From Pseudomonas koreensis (GTDB lineage: Bacteria > Pseudomonadota > Gammaproteobacteria > Pseudomonadales > Pseudomonadaceae): 64,000 bases of DNA. The position numbers and the translations under genes were made by a program. The stretch is from contig NZ_JAOEJU010000006.1 of NCBI RefSeq assembly GCF_025447595.1, forward strand, positions 186,001-250,000, in the 5' to 3' direction. Each line of letters starts with the position of its first letter. The stretch's first letter is position 1. This document shows, piece by piece, positions 27,885 to 37,923 of this stretch. The notes beneath the pieces are model-generated. The model saw nothing but the letters and a program-made list of their open reading frames with translations. It was not told the DNA's origin and did not search any database.

Positions 27885-28595
27885 ATGACCCAAGCACTCA
27901 TCGAACTGTCCGACCTGGGCTTCAACTGGCCCGGTCACCCTGCGCTGCTGGACATCCCCGCGTTTCGTCTGGAAGCCGGCGAAACCCTGTTCCTCAAGGG
28001 CCCCAGCGGCAGCGGCAAGACCACCCTGCTCGGCCTGCTCGGCGGGGTGCAGAAACCCGGTCGCGGCAGCATTCGCCTGCTCGGCCAGGAGCTGACCGAA
28101 CTGGGTGCCGGCGCCCGTGATCGCTTTCGCGTCGATCACACCGGCTACATTTTCCAGCAGTTCAACCTGCTGCCGTTTCTCTCGGTGCGCGAGAACGTCG
28201 AGCTGCCGTGCCACTTTTCAAAACTGCGTGCCGAGCGTGCGAAACAACGTCACGGCAGTGTCGATCAGGCCGCCGCCACCCTGCTCGCCCACCTGGGCTT
28301 GAAGGACGAAAGCATCCTGAGTCGCCGCGCCGATTCGCTGTCGATCGGTCAGCAACAGCGGGTCGCCGCAGCGCGCGCATTGATCGGTCAGCCGGAACTG
28401 GTGATCGCCGACGAACCGACCTCGGCACTGGATTACGACGCCCGGGAAAACTTCATTCGCCTGCTGTTCGCCGAATGCCGCGAAGCCGGCTCGAGCCTGT
28501 TGTTCGTCAGCCATGACCAGAGCCTGGCGCCGCTGTTCGACCGTCACCTGTCCCTGGCCGAACTCAATCGCGCCGCCACGTCTGCCGAGGTCTGA
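27885..28595 (+). CDS. ABC transporter ATP-binding protein of the zinc-linked operon
   Basis: The protein has 236 residues from the ATG at 27885; the open frame to GTG 27861 adds nothing family-like. Walker A is GPSGSGKTTLLGLL (about residue 42), the Q-loop is FQQFNLLPFLSVRENVELP, the signature is LSIGQQQRVAAARAL and Walker B is LVIADEPTSALD. The type is MacB/LolD-like, which matches the FtsX-type permease that follows one base later. A plausible complex moves metal or a metal-binding partner across the inner membrane. Confidence 0.92.
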   Translation: MTQALIELSDLGFNWPGHPALLDIPAFRLEAGETLFLKGPSGSGKTTLLGLLGGVQKPGRGSIRLLGQELTELGAGARDRFRVDHTGYIFQQFNLLPFLSVRENVELPCHFSKLRAERAKQRHGSVDQAAATLLAHLGLKDESILSRRADSLSIGQQQRVAAARALIGQPELVIADEPTSALDYDARENFIRLLFAECREAGSSLLFVSHDQSLAPLFDRHLSLAELNRAATSAEV

Positions 28596-28596
28596 G

Positions 28597-29862
28597 ATGT
28601 ATCTGTTCCGTCTGGCCATGGCCAGCCTCGCCAACCGGCGTTTCACCGCTTTGCTCACAGCATTCGCCATCGCGCTTTCCGTCTGCCTGCTGCTGGCGGT
28701 GGAGCGGGTGCGCACTGAAGCCAAGGCCAGTTTCGCCAGCACCATCAGCGGCACCGACCTGATCGTCGGCGCCCGTTCCGGTTCGGTGAACCTGTTGCTG
28801 TACTCGGTGTTCCGCATCGGCAACGCCACCAACAACATCCGCTGGGACAGTTTCGAACACTTCGCCAGCAACCCGAAAGTGAAGTGGGCGATCCCGATGT
28901 CCCTCGGTGACTCCCATCGCGGATACCGGGTGATGGGCACCACCGAAGCCTATTTCGAGCATTACCAGTACGGTCGTCAGCAGCATCTCGAACTGGCCGA
29001 CGGCCGCGCCTTCGCCACCGATCCGTTCGAAGTGGTGCTCGGTGCCGAAGTGGCCGAGGCGCTGCATTACACGCTCGGCGACAAACTGGTCCTGGCCCAC
29101 GGCGTGGCGGCGATCAGTCTGGTCAAGCACGATGACAAACCGTTCACCGTGGTCGGTATTCTCAAGCGTACCGGCACACCCGTGGACCGCACGCTGCACA
29201 TCAGCCTCGGCGGCATGGAGGCGATCCACATCGACTGGCACAACGGCGTGCCGGCCCGTGGCAACGGACGGATCAGCGCCGATCAGGCGCGCAACATGGA
29301 CCTGACGCCGCAAGCGATCACCGCGTTCATGCTCGGCCTTAACAGCAAGATTTCGACCTTCGCCCTGCAACGGGAGATCAATGAATTCCGTGGTGAGCCA
29401 ATGCTGGCGATCCTGCCGGGCGTGGCCTTGCAGGAGTTGTGGAGCCTGATGAGCACCGCCGAAAAAGCGTTGTTCGTGGTCTCGCTGTTCGTGGTGCTGA
29501 CCGGGTTGATCGGCATGCTCACGGCAATTCTCACCAGCCTCAACGAACGTCGCCGCGAGATGGCGATCCTGCGTTCAGTGGGCGCACGCCCGTGGCATAT
29601 CGCGAGCCTGCTGGTGCTGGAAGCGTTCGCTCTGGCGCTGACCGGGGTGATCGCCGGGCTGGCGTTGCTGTACCTCGGCATCGCGGCTGCTCAGGGTTAT
29701 GTGCAGGCCAATTACGGGCTGTATCTGCCGCTGGCGTGGCCAAGCGAGTATGAATGGACGCTGCTCGGTGGCATTCTGGCTGCCGCGCTGCTGATGGGCA
29801 GCGTGCCGGCCTGGCGCGCGTATCGCCAATCCCTGGCCGATGGCCTGTCGATCCGTTTATGA
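28597..29862 (+). CDS. FtsX/MacB-type ABC transporter permease
   Basis: The protein has 421 residues from the ATG at 28597, right after the ATPase stop. One N-terminal membrane helix (FTALLTAFAIALSVCLLLAV) is followed by a large periplasmic domain of about 240 residues and three C-terminal helices (ALFVVSLFVVLTGLIGMLTAI, ALALTGVIAGLALLYLGIAA, LLGGILAAALLMGSVPA) with the FtsX motif RRREMAILRSVGARPW. Such permeases usually act mechanically on periplasmic partners rather than forming a solute channel. Confidence 0.92.
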   Translation: MYLFRLAMASLANRRFTALLTAFAIALSVCLLLAVERVRTEAKASFASTISGTDLIVGARSGSVNLLLYSVFRIGNATNNIRWDSFEHFASNPKVKWAIPMSLGDSHRGYRVMGTTEAYFEHYQYGRQQHLELADGRAFATDPFEVVLGAEVAEALHYTLGDKLVLAHGVAAISLVKHDDKPFTVVGILKRTGTPVDRTLHISLGGMEAIHIDWHNGVPARGNGRISADQARNMDLTPQAITAFMLGLNSKISTFALQREINEFRGEPMLAILPGVALQELWSLMSTAEKALFVVSLFVVLTGLIGMLTAILTSLNERRREMAILRSVGARPWHIASLLVLEAFALALTGVIAGLALLYLGIAAAQGYVQANYGLYLPLAWPSEYEWTLLGGILAAALLMGSVPAWRAYRQSLADGLSIRL

Positions 29863-29873
29863 GGATGTTCACC

Positions 29874-30392
29874 ATGCCCCGCGCCGTGCTTGCGCTGCTG
29901 TTGCTGGTCGCCCTGCCCGTGTGGGCGGCGGCGCCGAAGGACCTGACCTGGTCGGAGATGATCCCGCCGGACGCGGCGCCGGAAGTGCCGAACATGACGC
30001 CGCTGCATGACCTGTCGAAGATGAGCGATGCGCTGTCCGCCGAGTCCGCGCCGGCGGCCAAACAGGACATGCCCAACGCCCCCGTGGTGCAAAGTCTCGA
30101 CGGCCAGAACATTCGCCTGCCGGGCTACATCGTGCCGCTGGAAGTCAGCGAAGAAGGTCGCACCACGGACTTCCTGCTAGTGCCGTACTTCGGCGCCTGC
30201 ATCCACGTGCCGCCACCGCCGTCGAACCAGATCGTGCATGTGAAAAGCGAACTCGGCGTGAAGCTCGACGAGCTGTATCAGCCGTACTGGGTGGAGGGGC
30301 CGTTGCAGGTCAAGCAGTCCAGCAGCGAACTGGCCGACGCCGGGTATCAGATGGAAGCGGACAAGATTTATGTGTACGAGCTGCCGGAGTAA
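29874..30392 (+). CDS. DUF3299 secreted protein of the zinc-linked operon
   Basis: From the ATG at 29874 the protein has 172 residues and a signal peptide (MPRAVLALLLLVALPVWAAA); GAGG lies eight bases upstream. ATGs at 29859 and 29865 are also in frame and overlap the permease stop. The domain shows IRLPGYIVPLEVSEEG, FLLVPYFGACIHVPPPPSNQ (conserved Cys-His) and YWVEGPLQV. DUF3299 proteins accompany DUF2796/MacB-type systems; a metal-binding role is inferred from the conserved GACIHVPPP. Confidence 0.88.
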   Translation: MPRAVLALLLLVALPVWAAAPKDLTWSEMIPPDAAPEVPNMTPLHDLSKMSDALSAESAPAAKQDMPNAPVVQSLDGQNIRLPGYIVPLEVSEEGRTTDFLLVPYFGACIHVPPPPSNQIVHVKSELGVKLDELYQPYWVEGPLQVKQSSSELADAGYQMEADKIYVYELPE

Positions 30393-30425
30393 GTCCGGTA
30401 ATTCTGTACTGTTTGGCCCATTGTC

Positions 30426-30490
30426 TTCGCGAGCAAGCTCGCTCCCACAGTTGACCGAGCTATAAATGTGGGAGCGAGCTTGCTCGCGAA
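30426..30490. repeat. REPIN after the zinc operon
   Basis: Two inverted copies of the GAGCGAGCTTGCTCGC core lie at 30426-30449 and 30467-30490, with a 17-base spacer. It lies between the DUF3299 stop and the oprG promoter. Confidence 0.9.
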
Positions 30491-30536
30491 GGGGGTCGGC
30501 AAAGGTTCCACAAATAAACCCGCCATCACTGTTTCA

Positions 30537-30578
30537 TTGAGCTGAGTCAAAAGACCGTATCAGACGGATTCGTACCAT
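30537..30578 (+). promoter_or_regulatory. ANR/FNR-type box and -10 element of oprG
   Basis: TTGAGCTGAGTCAA at 30537-30550 is a perfect TTGA-N6-TCAA palindrome. TACCAT at 30573-30578 lies where a -10 should be for an activator centred at -41.5, with the transcript start near 30585. Oxygen-limited induction of oprG by ANR is established in P. aeruginosa, and this arrangement fits it. Confidence 0.65.
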
Positions 30579-30616
30579 AGGACATCAAACATTTTTAACG
30601 TCCTTTGGGAGCTTCC

Positions 30617-31315
30617 ATGAACAAGTCTTTGCTCAGCGCCTCGCTGTTTGCCCTCGCGCTCGCAGCCCCGCTCGCCCACGCCCATGAAGCCGGCGACATC
30701 ATCGTTCGTGCCGGTGCGGTCACCGTCAACCCGAAGGCCGACAGCTCCAGCGTCAAGGTCGATCAGGGTCCGTTGAGCGGCACCAACCTGGGCGGCAAGG
30801 CGACCATGAGCAGCGACACCCAACTGGGTCTGAACTTCGCCTACATGCTGACCAACAACATCGGTATCGAGCTGCTGGCCGCGTCCCCGTTCGAACATGA
30901 CGTGAAGCTCAAGGGCACTGCCCTGCCGGCCGCCAACGGCAAGCTCGGCACCCTGAAACACCTGCCGCCGACCCTGAGCGTCGTCTACTACCCGCTGGAC
31001 GCCAAATCGGCCTTCCAGCCGTACATCGGCGGCGGCATCAACTACACCTGGATCTACGACGAGCACGTCGGCAGCGAAGCCCAGTCCAACGGCTTCAGCA
31101 ACTTCAAGGCGAAAAACTCCTGGGGCCTGGCCTGGCAGGTCGGCGCCGACTACATGCTGACCGACAACATCATGCTCAACGCCCAGGTGCGCTACATCGA
31201 CATCGATACCCGCGCCACCGTCGAGAACAACGCCGTGGCTCCAGGCACTCGCGCAAAAGTGAATGTGGATGTCGATCCATTTGTGTACATGGTCGGTCTG
31301 GGCTACAAGTTCTAA
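30617..31315 (+). CDS. oprG: OmpW family outer-membrane protein OprG
   Basis: The protein has 232 residues from the ATG at 30617 with GGGAG upstream and a signal peptide (MNKSLLSASLFALALAAPLAHA). It is an eight-stranded barrel of the OmpW family: HEAGDIIVRAGAVTVNPKADSS at the N-terminus, LGLNFAYMLTNNIGIELLAASPF, YPLDAKSAFQPYIGGGINYTW and a terminal VYMVGLGYKF ending in phenylalanine. OmpW proteins pass small hydrophobic molecules laterally into the membrane. Position next to the zinc operon and the epimerase genes matches P. aeruginosa oprG. Confidence 0.93.
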   Translation: MNKSLLSASLFALALAAPLAHAHEAGDIIVRAGAVTVNPKADSSSVKVDQGPLSGTNLGGKATMSSDTQLGLNFAYMLTNNIGIELLAASPFEHDVKLKGTALPAANGKLGTLKHLPPTLSVVYYPLDAKSAFQPYIGGGINYTWIYDEHVGSEAQSNGFSNFKAKNSWGLAWQVGADYMLTDNIMLNAQVRYIDIDTRATVENNAVAPGTRAKVNVDVDPFVYMVGLGYKF

Positions 31316-31397
31316 GCAGCAATCAAAGAACGTTCACGTGGTGGTGAATGAGGCTTGGTGGCGGGCAGGCTCAGAACTGACGGCGATGTTACGCCAT

Positions 31398-31426
31398 CGA
31401 CCGGGGAGCAAGCTCCCTCGCTACAG
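31398..31426. repeat. Degenerate single REP
   Basis: GGGGAGCAAGCTCCCTCGCTACAGG keeps the spacing of the reverse REP core but has several changes and no partner. It lies between oprG and the shared terminator. Confidence 0.5.
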
Positions 31427-31458
31427 GAAACCGGTTTGAAATCCGAATTCCGGCCGTG

Positions 31459-31488
31459 AAAAAGGCGCCTGTCAAAAGGCGCCTTTTT
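31459..31488. terminator. Bidirectional terminator between oprG and the epimerase gene
   Basis: GGCGCC at 31464-31469 and 31478-31483 forms a stem with an A run before and a T run after, so it can stop transcription from both sides of this convergent pair. Confidence 0.85.
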
Positions 31489-31504
31489 CATGTCTGCGAA
31501 AAGC

Positions 31505-32426
<922 letters not shown>

Positions 32427-32434
<8 letters not shown>

Positions 32435-33311
32435 GACGATAAAACCTATCCAGTAAGCCCGGGAGCGCGGCACGCCAGGCGCGCGGCTTGATCCCGAAAG
32501 TGTGCAGAATTTTCTTGCAGGCGAGCACCGCGTGTTGCGGTTCTTCGGCGGCATCCGGCCGCGCGGCGTGGGCCTGGGCGGTCGGGGCCTCGATCGCCAG
32601 CGGGTGCAGGCTGCGCGCTTCGGTGAGAATCGCCTGGCCCAGCGCCAGCGGCGTGGTCGCCTCGTGGCCGGCGTAGTGGTAAGTGCCCCACAGTGGCGCG
32701 GCGCAATCGAGTTGTTTGAGCACCGAGATGATCACCCGCGCCGCATCGTCGACCGGGGTCGGATTGCCACGGCGGTCATCGGCCAGCAGCAGTTCTTCCG
32801 GTTGTTCGGCGCGTGCCAGGAAGCGCCCGAGGGTGCCTTCCGGGCTGTCGTCGAGCAGCCAGCCAAAGCGCAACAGCACGTGTTGCGGGCAGGTGGCGCG
32901 TACGCTCTGCTCGATCCGCCACAGGGCCTGACCGCGCAGGCCCAACGGCACTGGCTCGTCCTTTTCGCTGTAGGCGGTGGCGCGGGAACCGTCGAACACC
33001 CGATAACTGGACGGCTGCACCAGCACGATGTTGTGGTGCTGGCACAGTTCGGCCAGTCGCTCGATGGCGCGTTCCTGCCCGGCCAGACGGCTTTCACTGA
33101 CGGCCTCGGCCTGGAACCAGTCGAAATAGTAGGCAAGGTTGATCAATGCATCGGGACGGGTGTCGTCGAGCAATTGGGTCAGGCTCGCGGCATCCCAGCC
33201 GTCTTCGGGCGGGCGGGGGGCGAGGAAACCGATGTCTTCCTCTGCACCGAGGCGAATCAGCGCCTGCCCAAGGGCATTTCCGCCGCCCAGTAACATAAGG
33301 CGCATTCGCAT
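32427..33311 (-). CDS. RfbD-like sugar nucleotide reductase family protein
   Basis: The protein has about 294 residues from the ATG at 33311 (a second ATG lies six bases in). The N-terminus MRLMLLGGGNALGQALIRLG is a modified Rossmann loop (GGGNALG rather than GxxGxxG). VLVQPSSYRVFDGS, AYSEKDEPVPLGLRGQALWRIEQ and LLRFGWLLDDSPEG follow the dTDP-4-dehydrorhamnose reductase (RmlD) pattern, but the usual Tyr-xxx-Lys is replaced by LRGQALW, so activity is uncertain. It is translationally coupled to the epimerase. Confidence 0.82.
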
Positions 33312-33489
33312 AGAGTCAGCAGGCCCAGTCTGATTGGAACGATGGCTTTGGCGACGATGCTCGTGGCAGCGTCGTCGATAATTGCCGGAATCGTTGCATT
33401 TTGCGGGTTTAGTGCGCAACCGTCACCCGTAAAGTGTAGATCCCGAGCGGTACTTGCAACTTCGCCCGCCCACCCGCATAACTGAAGCC

Positions 33490-36400
33490 ATGAATCTGCC
33501 CCTCCCCAAGGACGCGGCCCTGGCAGGCTTCCACCCCGCCGTCAGCGCCTGGTTCAGCAGCACATTCCCGACGGTGACCGCCGCCCAGGCCCGCGCATGG
33601 CCGTTGATCCGCCAGCGCCGTTCGACGCTGATCGCCGCGCCCACCGGCTCCGGCAAGACCCTCACCGCGTTCCTCGCCGTACTCGACGATCTGGTCCACC
33701 GTGGCCTGGAAACCCCGGACGGTCTGCCGGACGAAACCCTGGTGGTCTACGTTTCGCCGCTCAAGGCGCTGTCCAACGACATCCGCATCAACCTGCAGAA
33801 TCCGCTGGCCGGGATTACCGAGCAGTTACGCCAAATGGATCTGCCGGCGCTGGAAATCACCACCGCCGTGCGCACTGGCGACACCCCGCAGAAAGACCGC
33901 GCCGCCATGCGCAAAAGCGCGCCGCACATTCTGGTGACTACTCCGGAATCGCTCTACGTGCTGCTCGGCTCCGAGTCCGGCCGAAAAATGCTCGGTAGCA
34001 CGCGCACGGTGATCGTCGACGAGATCCACGCCATCGCCGCCGGCAAACGCGGCAGTCACCTGGCCTTGAGCCTCGAACGCTTGCAGGCGTTGTGTCCTGA
34101 ACCACTGACCCGCATCGGCTTGTCGGCCACGCAAAAACCGATCGATGCGGTCGCGCGGTTCCTGGTCGGGCATGAGCGCCCGTGCGAAATCATCGACATC
34201 GGCCATGCCCGCCCACGGGATCTGGGTATCGAAGTGCCGTCGGTGCCATTGTCAGCAGTGATGGCCAATGACGTCTGGGAACTGGTTTATGACCGCCTCG
34301 CCGCACTGGCCCGTGAACACCGCACCACGCTGATTTTCGTCAACACCCGACGTCTGGCCGAACGCCTGAGTCGACACCTGAGCGAACGCCTTGGTAAACA
34401 TGCCGTGGCCGCGCACCACGGCAGTCTGGCCAAGGAGTTTCGCCTCGACGCCGAGCAGCGGCTCAAGCGCGGCGAGCTACAAGTGCTGATCGCCACCGCG
34501 TCGCTGGAACTGGGGATCGACATCGGCGAAGTCGACCTGGTGTGCCAGATCGCCTCGCCGCGTTCGATTGCCGGGTTTCTGCAACGGGTCGGCCGCTCCG
34601 GACACCAGGTCGGCGGCACGCCCAAGGGGCGCCTGTTCGCCACCACCCGCGACGATTTGATCGAATGCGCCGCGCTGCTCGACTGCGTGCGCCGGGGCGA
34701 ACTCGACACCCTGCACATCCCCGAAGCGCCGCTGGATGTGCTGGCGCAGCAAATCATCGCCGAGGTCAGTTGCCAGGAATGGGCCGAGGACGCCTTGCTC
34801 GCGCTGTTCCGCCGGGCCGAGCCCTATGCGCGCCTCGACGAAAAACATTATCAGGCGCTGCTGGCGATGCTCGCCGAGGGCTACAACGGCCGCCAGGGCA
34901 TCCGCAGCGCCTACCTGCACCGCGACGCCGTGAGCCGAACCCTGCGCGGACGACGCGGCGCCCGGCTGACCGCCGTCACCAGCGGCGGCACCATCCCCGA
35001 CAACGCCGACTACAGCGTATTGCTCGAACCCCAGGGCCTGAACATCGGCAGCGTCAACGAAGACTTCGCCGTGGAAAGCATTGCCGGCGACGTGTTCCAG
35101 CTCGGCAACGCCTCCTATCGCATCTTGCGGGTGGAAACCGGCAAGGTGCGGGTCGAGGACGCTCAGGGCCAGCCGCCGACCATTCCGTTCTGGCTCGGCG
35201 AAGCACCGGGACGCAGCGACGAATTGTCGGCGGCCGTGGCGCGCCTGCACGCGCAACTCGATCAATTGCTCAGCGCCAGCCCCGGTGATTTGCAACCGGT
35301 CCTCGACTGGCTGACCGACACCCTCGGCCTGAACCTGGCCAGCGCCGAGCAACTGGTGGATTACCTGGCCCGCGCCCGCCTCGCGCTCGGTGCGTTGCCG
35401 TCCCGGGACACGCTGCTGATGGAGCGGTTTTTCGACGAGTCCGGCGGCACCCAGCTGATCATCCATTCGCCGTTCGGCAGCCGCATCAACCGCGCCTGGG
35501 GCCTGGCCCTGCGCAAGCGTTTCTGCCGCACCTTCAACTTCGAATTGCAGGCCGCCGCCAGCGAAGACGCGATCGTGCTGTCACTGTCCACCAGCCACAG
35601 TTTCGAACTCGACGAGGTCTGGCGTTACCTGCACAGCAACAGCGCCGAGCACATCCTGATTCAAGCCGTGCTGGATGCGCCGCTGTTCGGCGTACGCTGG
35701 CGCTGGAATGCCGGGGTGGCGCTGGCCCTGCCGCGCTACACCGGCGGGCGCAAGGTCGCGCCGCAATTGCAGCGGATGAAAAGCGAAGACCTGATCGCCA
35801 GCGTGTTTCCCGATCAGATCGCCTGCCTGGAAAACCTCGCGGGCGAACGGGAAATTCCCGAGCACCCGCTGGTGGAGCAGACCCTCGACGACTGCCTGCA
35901 TGAAGCGATGGACAGTGAAGGCTGGCTTGAACTCCTGCGGCGCATGGAGCGCGGCGAAGTGCGTCTGATCGCCCGTGACCTTCCGGCCCCTTCGCCGCTG
36001 GCGGCGGAAATCCTCAGCGCCCGGCCCTACACCTTTCTCGACGACGCGCCGCTGGAAGAGCGTCGCACCCAAGCCGTGCTCAACCGCCGCTGGAGCGATC
36101 CGCAATCCACCGATGACCTCGGCGCGCTGGACGCCGATGCGATCGACGCCGTGCGCGAAGAAGCGTGGCCGACGCCGAACAACGCCGATGAAATGCACGA
36201 AGCGCTGATGAGCCTGGCCTGCATCAGCGACCGTGAAGTCGAGGCCAATCCGCAGTGGCGCGATTGGCTGAATGCTCTGGCCGAGACCGGGCGAGCCTGC
36301 CGGTTGCAGATCGAGCCCGAGCATTCACTGTGGCTGGCGAGAGAGCGCCTGACCTGTCTGCAAGCGCTTTACCCACAGGCGCAGTCGGCACTGCCCCCGT

Positions 36401-37785
36401 TGCCCGGTTTCGACGAAACATGGGCAGCCGATGACGCACTGATCGAAGTGATCCGCGCGCGGCTCGGCGCATTCGGCCCGCTGCCGCTGGCGGCGATTGC
36501 CGAACCACTGGCCTTGATGCCGGCCTCTGTTCATCAAGCCCTCGCTCATCTGGAGCGCGAAGGTTATGTACTGCGCGGCCAGTTCACGCCGGGATCGACC
36601 GTTGAAGAGTGGTGCGAACGCCATCTGCTGGCGCGCATTCACCGCTACACGGTCAAGCGTCTGCGCCGGGAAATCGAGCCGGTGGCGTTGCAGGATTTCA
36701 TGCGGTTTCTGTTCGACTGGCAGCATTTATCCGCGTCAACCCGTGGTCAGGGCAGCGCCGTGTTGCCGGCGATTGTCGGTCAATTCGAAGGTTATCCGGC
36801 TGCCGCTTCGGCCTGGGACAGCGACCTCCTTCCCGCGCGGCTCAAGGACTATTCACCGAGTTGGCTGGACGATCTGTGCCGCAGCGGCAAGCTGGTATGG
36901 ACGCGCCTCAGCGCCCGGCAAAACATCAGCGGCACGGCGTTGCGCAGCACACCGATCGTGTTGCTGCCGCGCACTCAGGTCGGCTTGTGGAGTGCACTGG
37001 CCGAACAGACGCCGCTCAGCGAACTGTCGCCCAAGACCCGCAAGGTTTTCGACGCACTGAGCCAGCACGGCGCGCTGTTTTTCGATGAGCTGACTCATGA
37101 AGCGCACCTGCTGCGCACCGAGCTGGAAATCGCCTTGCAGGAACTGGTCGGCGCAGGCCTGGTGAATGCCGACAGCTTTGCCGGATTGCGGGCGCTGATC
37201 ACCCCGGCGAGCAAGCGCCAGCAACGCAGCAGTCGACGCGGGCGCGGGGCGTTTGTCGGAGGCATGGACGATGCCGGACGCTGGGCGTTATTGCGTCGCG
37301 GGGCGGTTGTGGAAAACCGTCAAACAGCGTCGCCCGAAACCCTCGAACACGTCGCCATGACCTTGTTGCGCCGCTATGGCGTGGTGTTCTGGCGTCTACT
37401 GGAACGCGAATCCGACTGGCTGCCGAGCTGGCGTGAACTGCTGCGCACGTTCCATCGACTGGAGGCCCGGGGCGAGATTCGTGGCGGGCGGTTTGTCAGC
37501 GGTCTGGCGGGTGAACAATTCGCCCTGCCCGAGGCGATTCCGCTGTTGCGCGAAGTCCGCCGTCGGCCTCACGACGGCAGCCTGATCGCGGTGTGTGGCG
37601 TCGACCCACTGAACCTCGCCGGCACCTTGTTGCCGGGGGCGAAAGTGCCGGCGCTGGCGAGCAATCGGCTGGTGTATCGCGACGGCTTGCCGGTGGCGGC
37701 CGAGGTCGCGGGCAAACAACAATTCTGGGTGGAGCTGGATCAGGTTTCCATGGAGCAGGTGCGCAGCAAACTGATCCGGCATTGA
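33490..37785 (+). CDS. lhr: Large ATP-dependent helicase Lhr
   Basis: The protein has 1431 residues from the ATG at 33490 (E. coli Lhr is 1538). The core helicase (about 1-880) shows Walker A APTGSGKTLTAFLAVLDDL, VVYVSPLKALSNDI, LVTTPESLYVLL, DEIHAIAAGKRGSHLALSLERL, LSATQKP, ASLELGIDIGEVDLVCQI and QRVGRSGHQVGG. The C-terminal half is the bacterial Lhr extension with winged-helix repeats. Lhr unwinds RNA:DNA hybrids and is linked to DNA repair. A divergent 178-base region separates it from the RfbD-like gene; no repair partner genes lie beside it. Confidence 0.95.
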   Translation: MNLPLPKDAALAGFHPAVSAWFSSTFPTVTAAQARAWPLIRQRRSTLIAAPTGSGKTLTAFLAVLDDLVHRGLETPDGLPDETLVVYVSPLKALSNDIRINLQNPLAGITEQLRQMDLPALEITTAVRTGDTPQKDRAAMRKSAPHILVTTPESLYVLLGSESGRKMLGSTRTVIVDEIHAIAAGKRGSHLALSLERLQALCPEPLTRIGLSATQKPIDAVARFLVGHERPCEIIDIGHARPRDLGIEVPSVPLSAVMANDVWELVYDRLAALAREHRTTLIFVNTRRLAERLSRHLSERLGKHAVAAHHGSLAKEFRLDAEQRLKRGELQVLIATASLELGIDIGEVDLVCQIASPRSIAGFLQRVGRSGHQVGGTPKGRLFATTRDDLIECAALLDCVRRGELDTLHIPEAPLDVLAQQIIAEVSCQEWAEDALLALFRRAEPYARLDEKHYQALLAMLAEGYNGRQGIRSAYLHRDAVSRTLRGRRGARLTAVTSGGTIPDNADYSVLLEPQGLNIGSVNEDFAVESIAGDVFQLGNASYRILRVETGKVRVEDAQGQPPTIPFWLGEAPGRSDELSAAVARLHAQLDQLLSASPGDLQPVLDWLTDTLGLNLASAEQLVDYLARARLALGALPSRDTLLMERFFDESGGTQLIIHSPFGSRINRAWGLALRKRFCRTFNFELQAAASEDAIVLSLSTSHSFELDEVWRYLHSNSAEHILIQAVLDAPLFGVRWRWNAGVALALPRYTGGRKVAPQLQRMKSEDLIASVFPDQIACLENLAGEREIPEHPLVEQTLDDCLHEAMDSEGWLELLRRMERGEVRLIARDLPAPSPLAAEILSARPYTFLDDAPLEERRTQAVLNRRWSDPQSTDDLGALDADAIDAVREEAWPTPNNADEMHEALMSLACISDREVEANPQWRDWLNALAETGRACRLQIEPEHSLWLARERLTCLQALYPQAQSALPPLPGFDETWAADDALIEVIRARLGAFGPLPLAAIAEPLALMPASVHQALAHLEREGYVLRGQFTPGSTVEEWCERHLLARIHRYTVKRLRREIEPVALQDFMRFLFDWQHLSASTRGQGSAVLPAIVGQFEGYPAAASAWDSDLLPARLKDYSPSWLDDLCRSGKLVWTRLSARQNISGTALRSTPIVLLPRTQVGLWSALAEQTPLSELSPKTRKVFDALSQHGALFFDELTHEAHLLRTELEIALQELVGAGLVNADSFAGLRALITPASKRQQRSSRRGRGAFVGGMDDAGRWALLRRGAVVENRQTASPETLEHVAMTLLRRYGVVFWRLLERESDWLPSWRELLRTFHRLEARGEIRGGRFVSGLAGEQFALPEAIPLLREVRRRPHDGSLIAVCGVDPLNLAGTLLPGAKVPALASNRLVYRDGLPVAAEVAGKQQFWVELDQVSMEQVRSKLIRH

Positions 37786-37804
37786 TGTAAACCGGTCTGG
37801 CCTC

Positions 37805-37895
37805 TTCGCGGGCAAGCCCGCTCCCACAGGGTTCTGTGTGATACCGAAATAGCAGCCGCACCACAAATCACTGTGGGAGCGGGCTTGCCCGCGAA
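37805..37895. repeat. REPIN with G-rich core variant
   Basis: Inverted copies of the variant core GAGCGGGCTTGCCCGC lie at 37805-37828 and 37872-37895. Both stem sides carry the matched A-to-G and T-to-C changes, so pairing is kept. It lies between the convergent lhr and MscS-type genes. Confidence 0.88.
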
Positions 37896-37923
37896 GGGGC
37901 CGGCACATGCACCACAAGACCTC

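Noticed and set aside
31321-31458. A possible small RNA between oprG and the terminator at 31459
   Set aside because: Only a degenerate REP is visible, and no promoter-like sequence was found.
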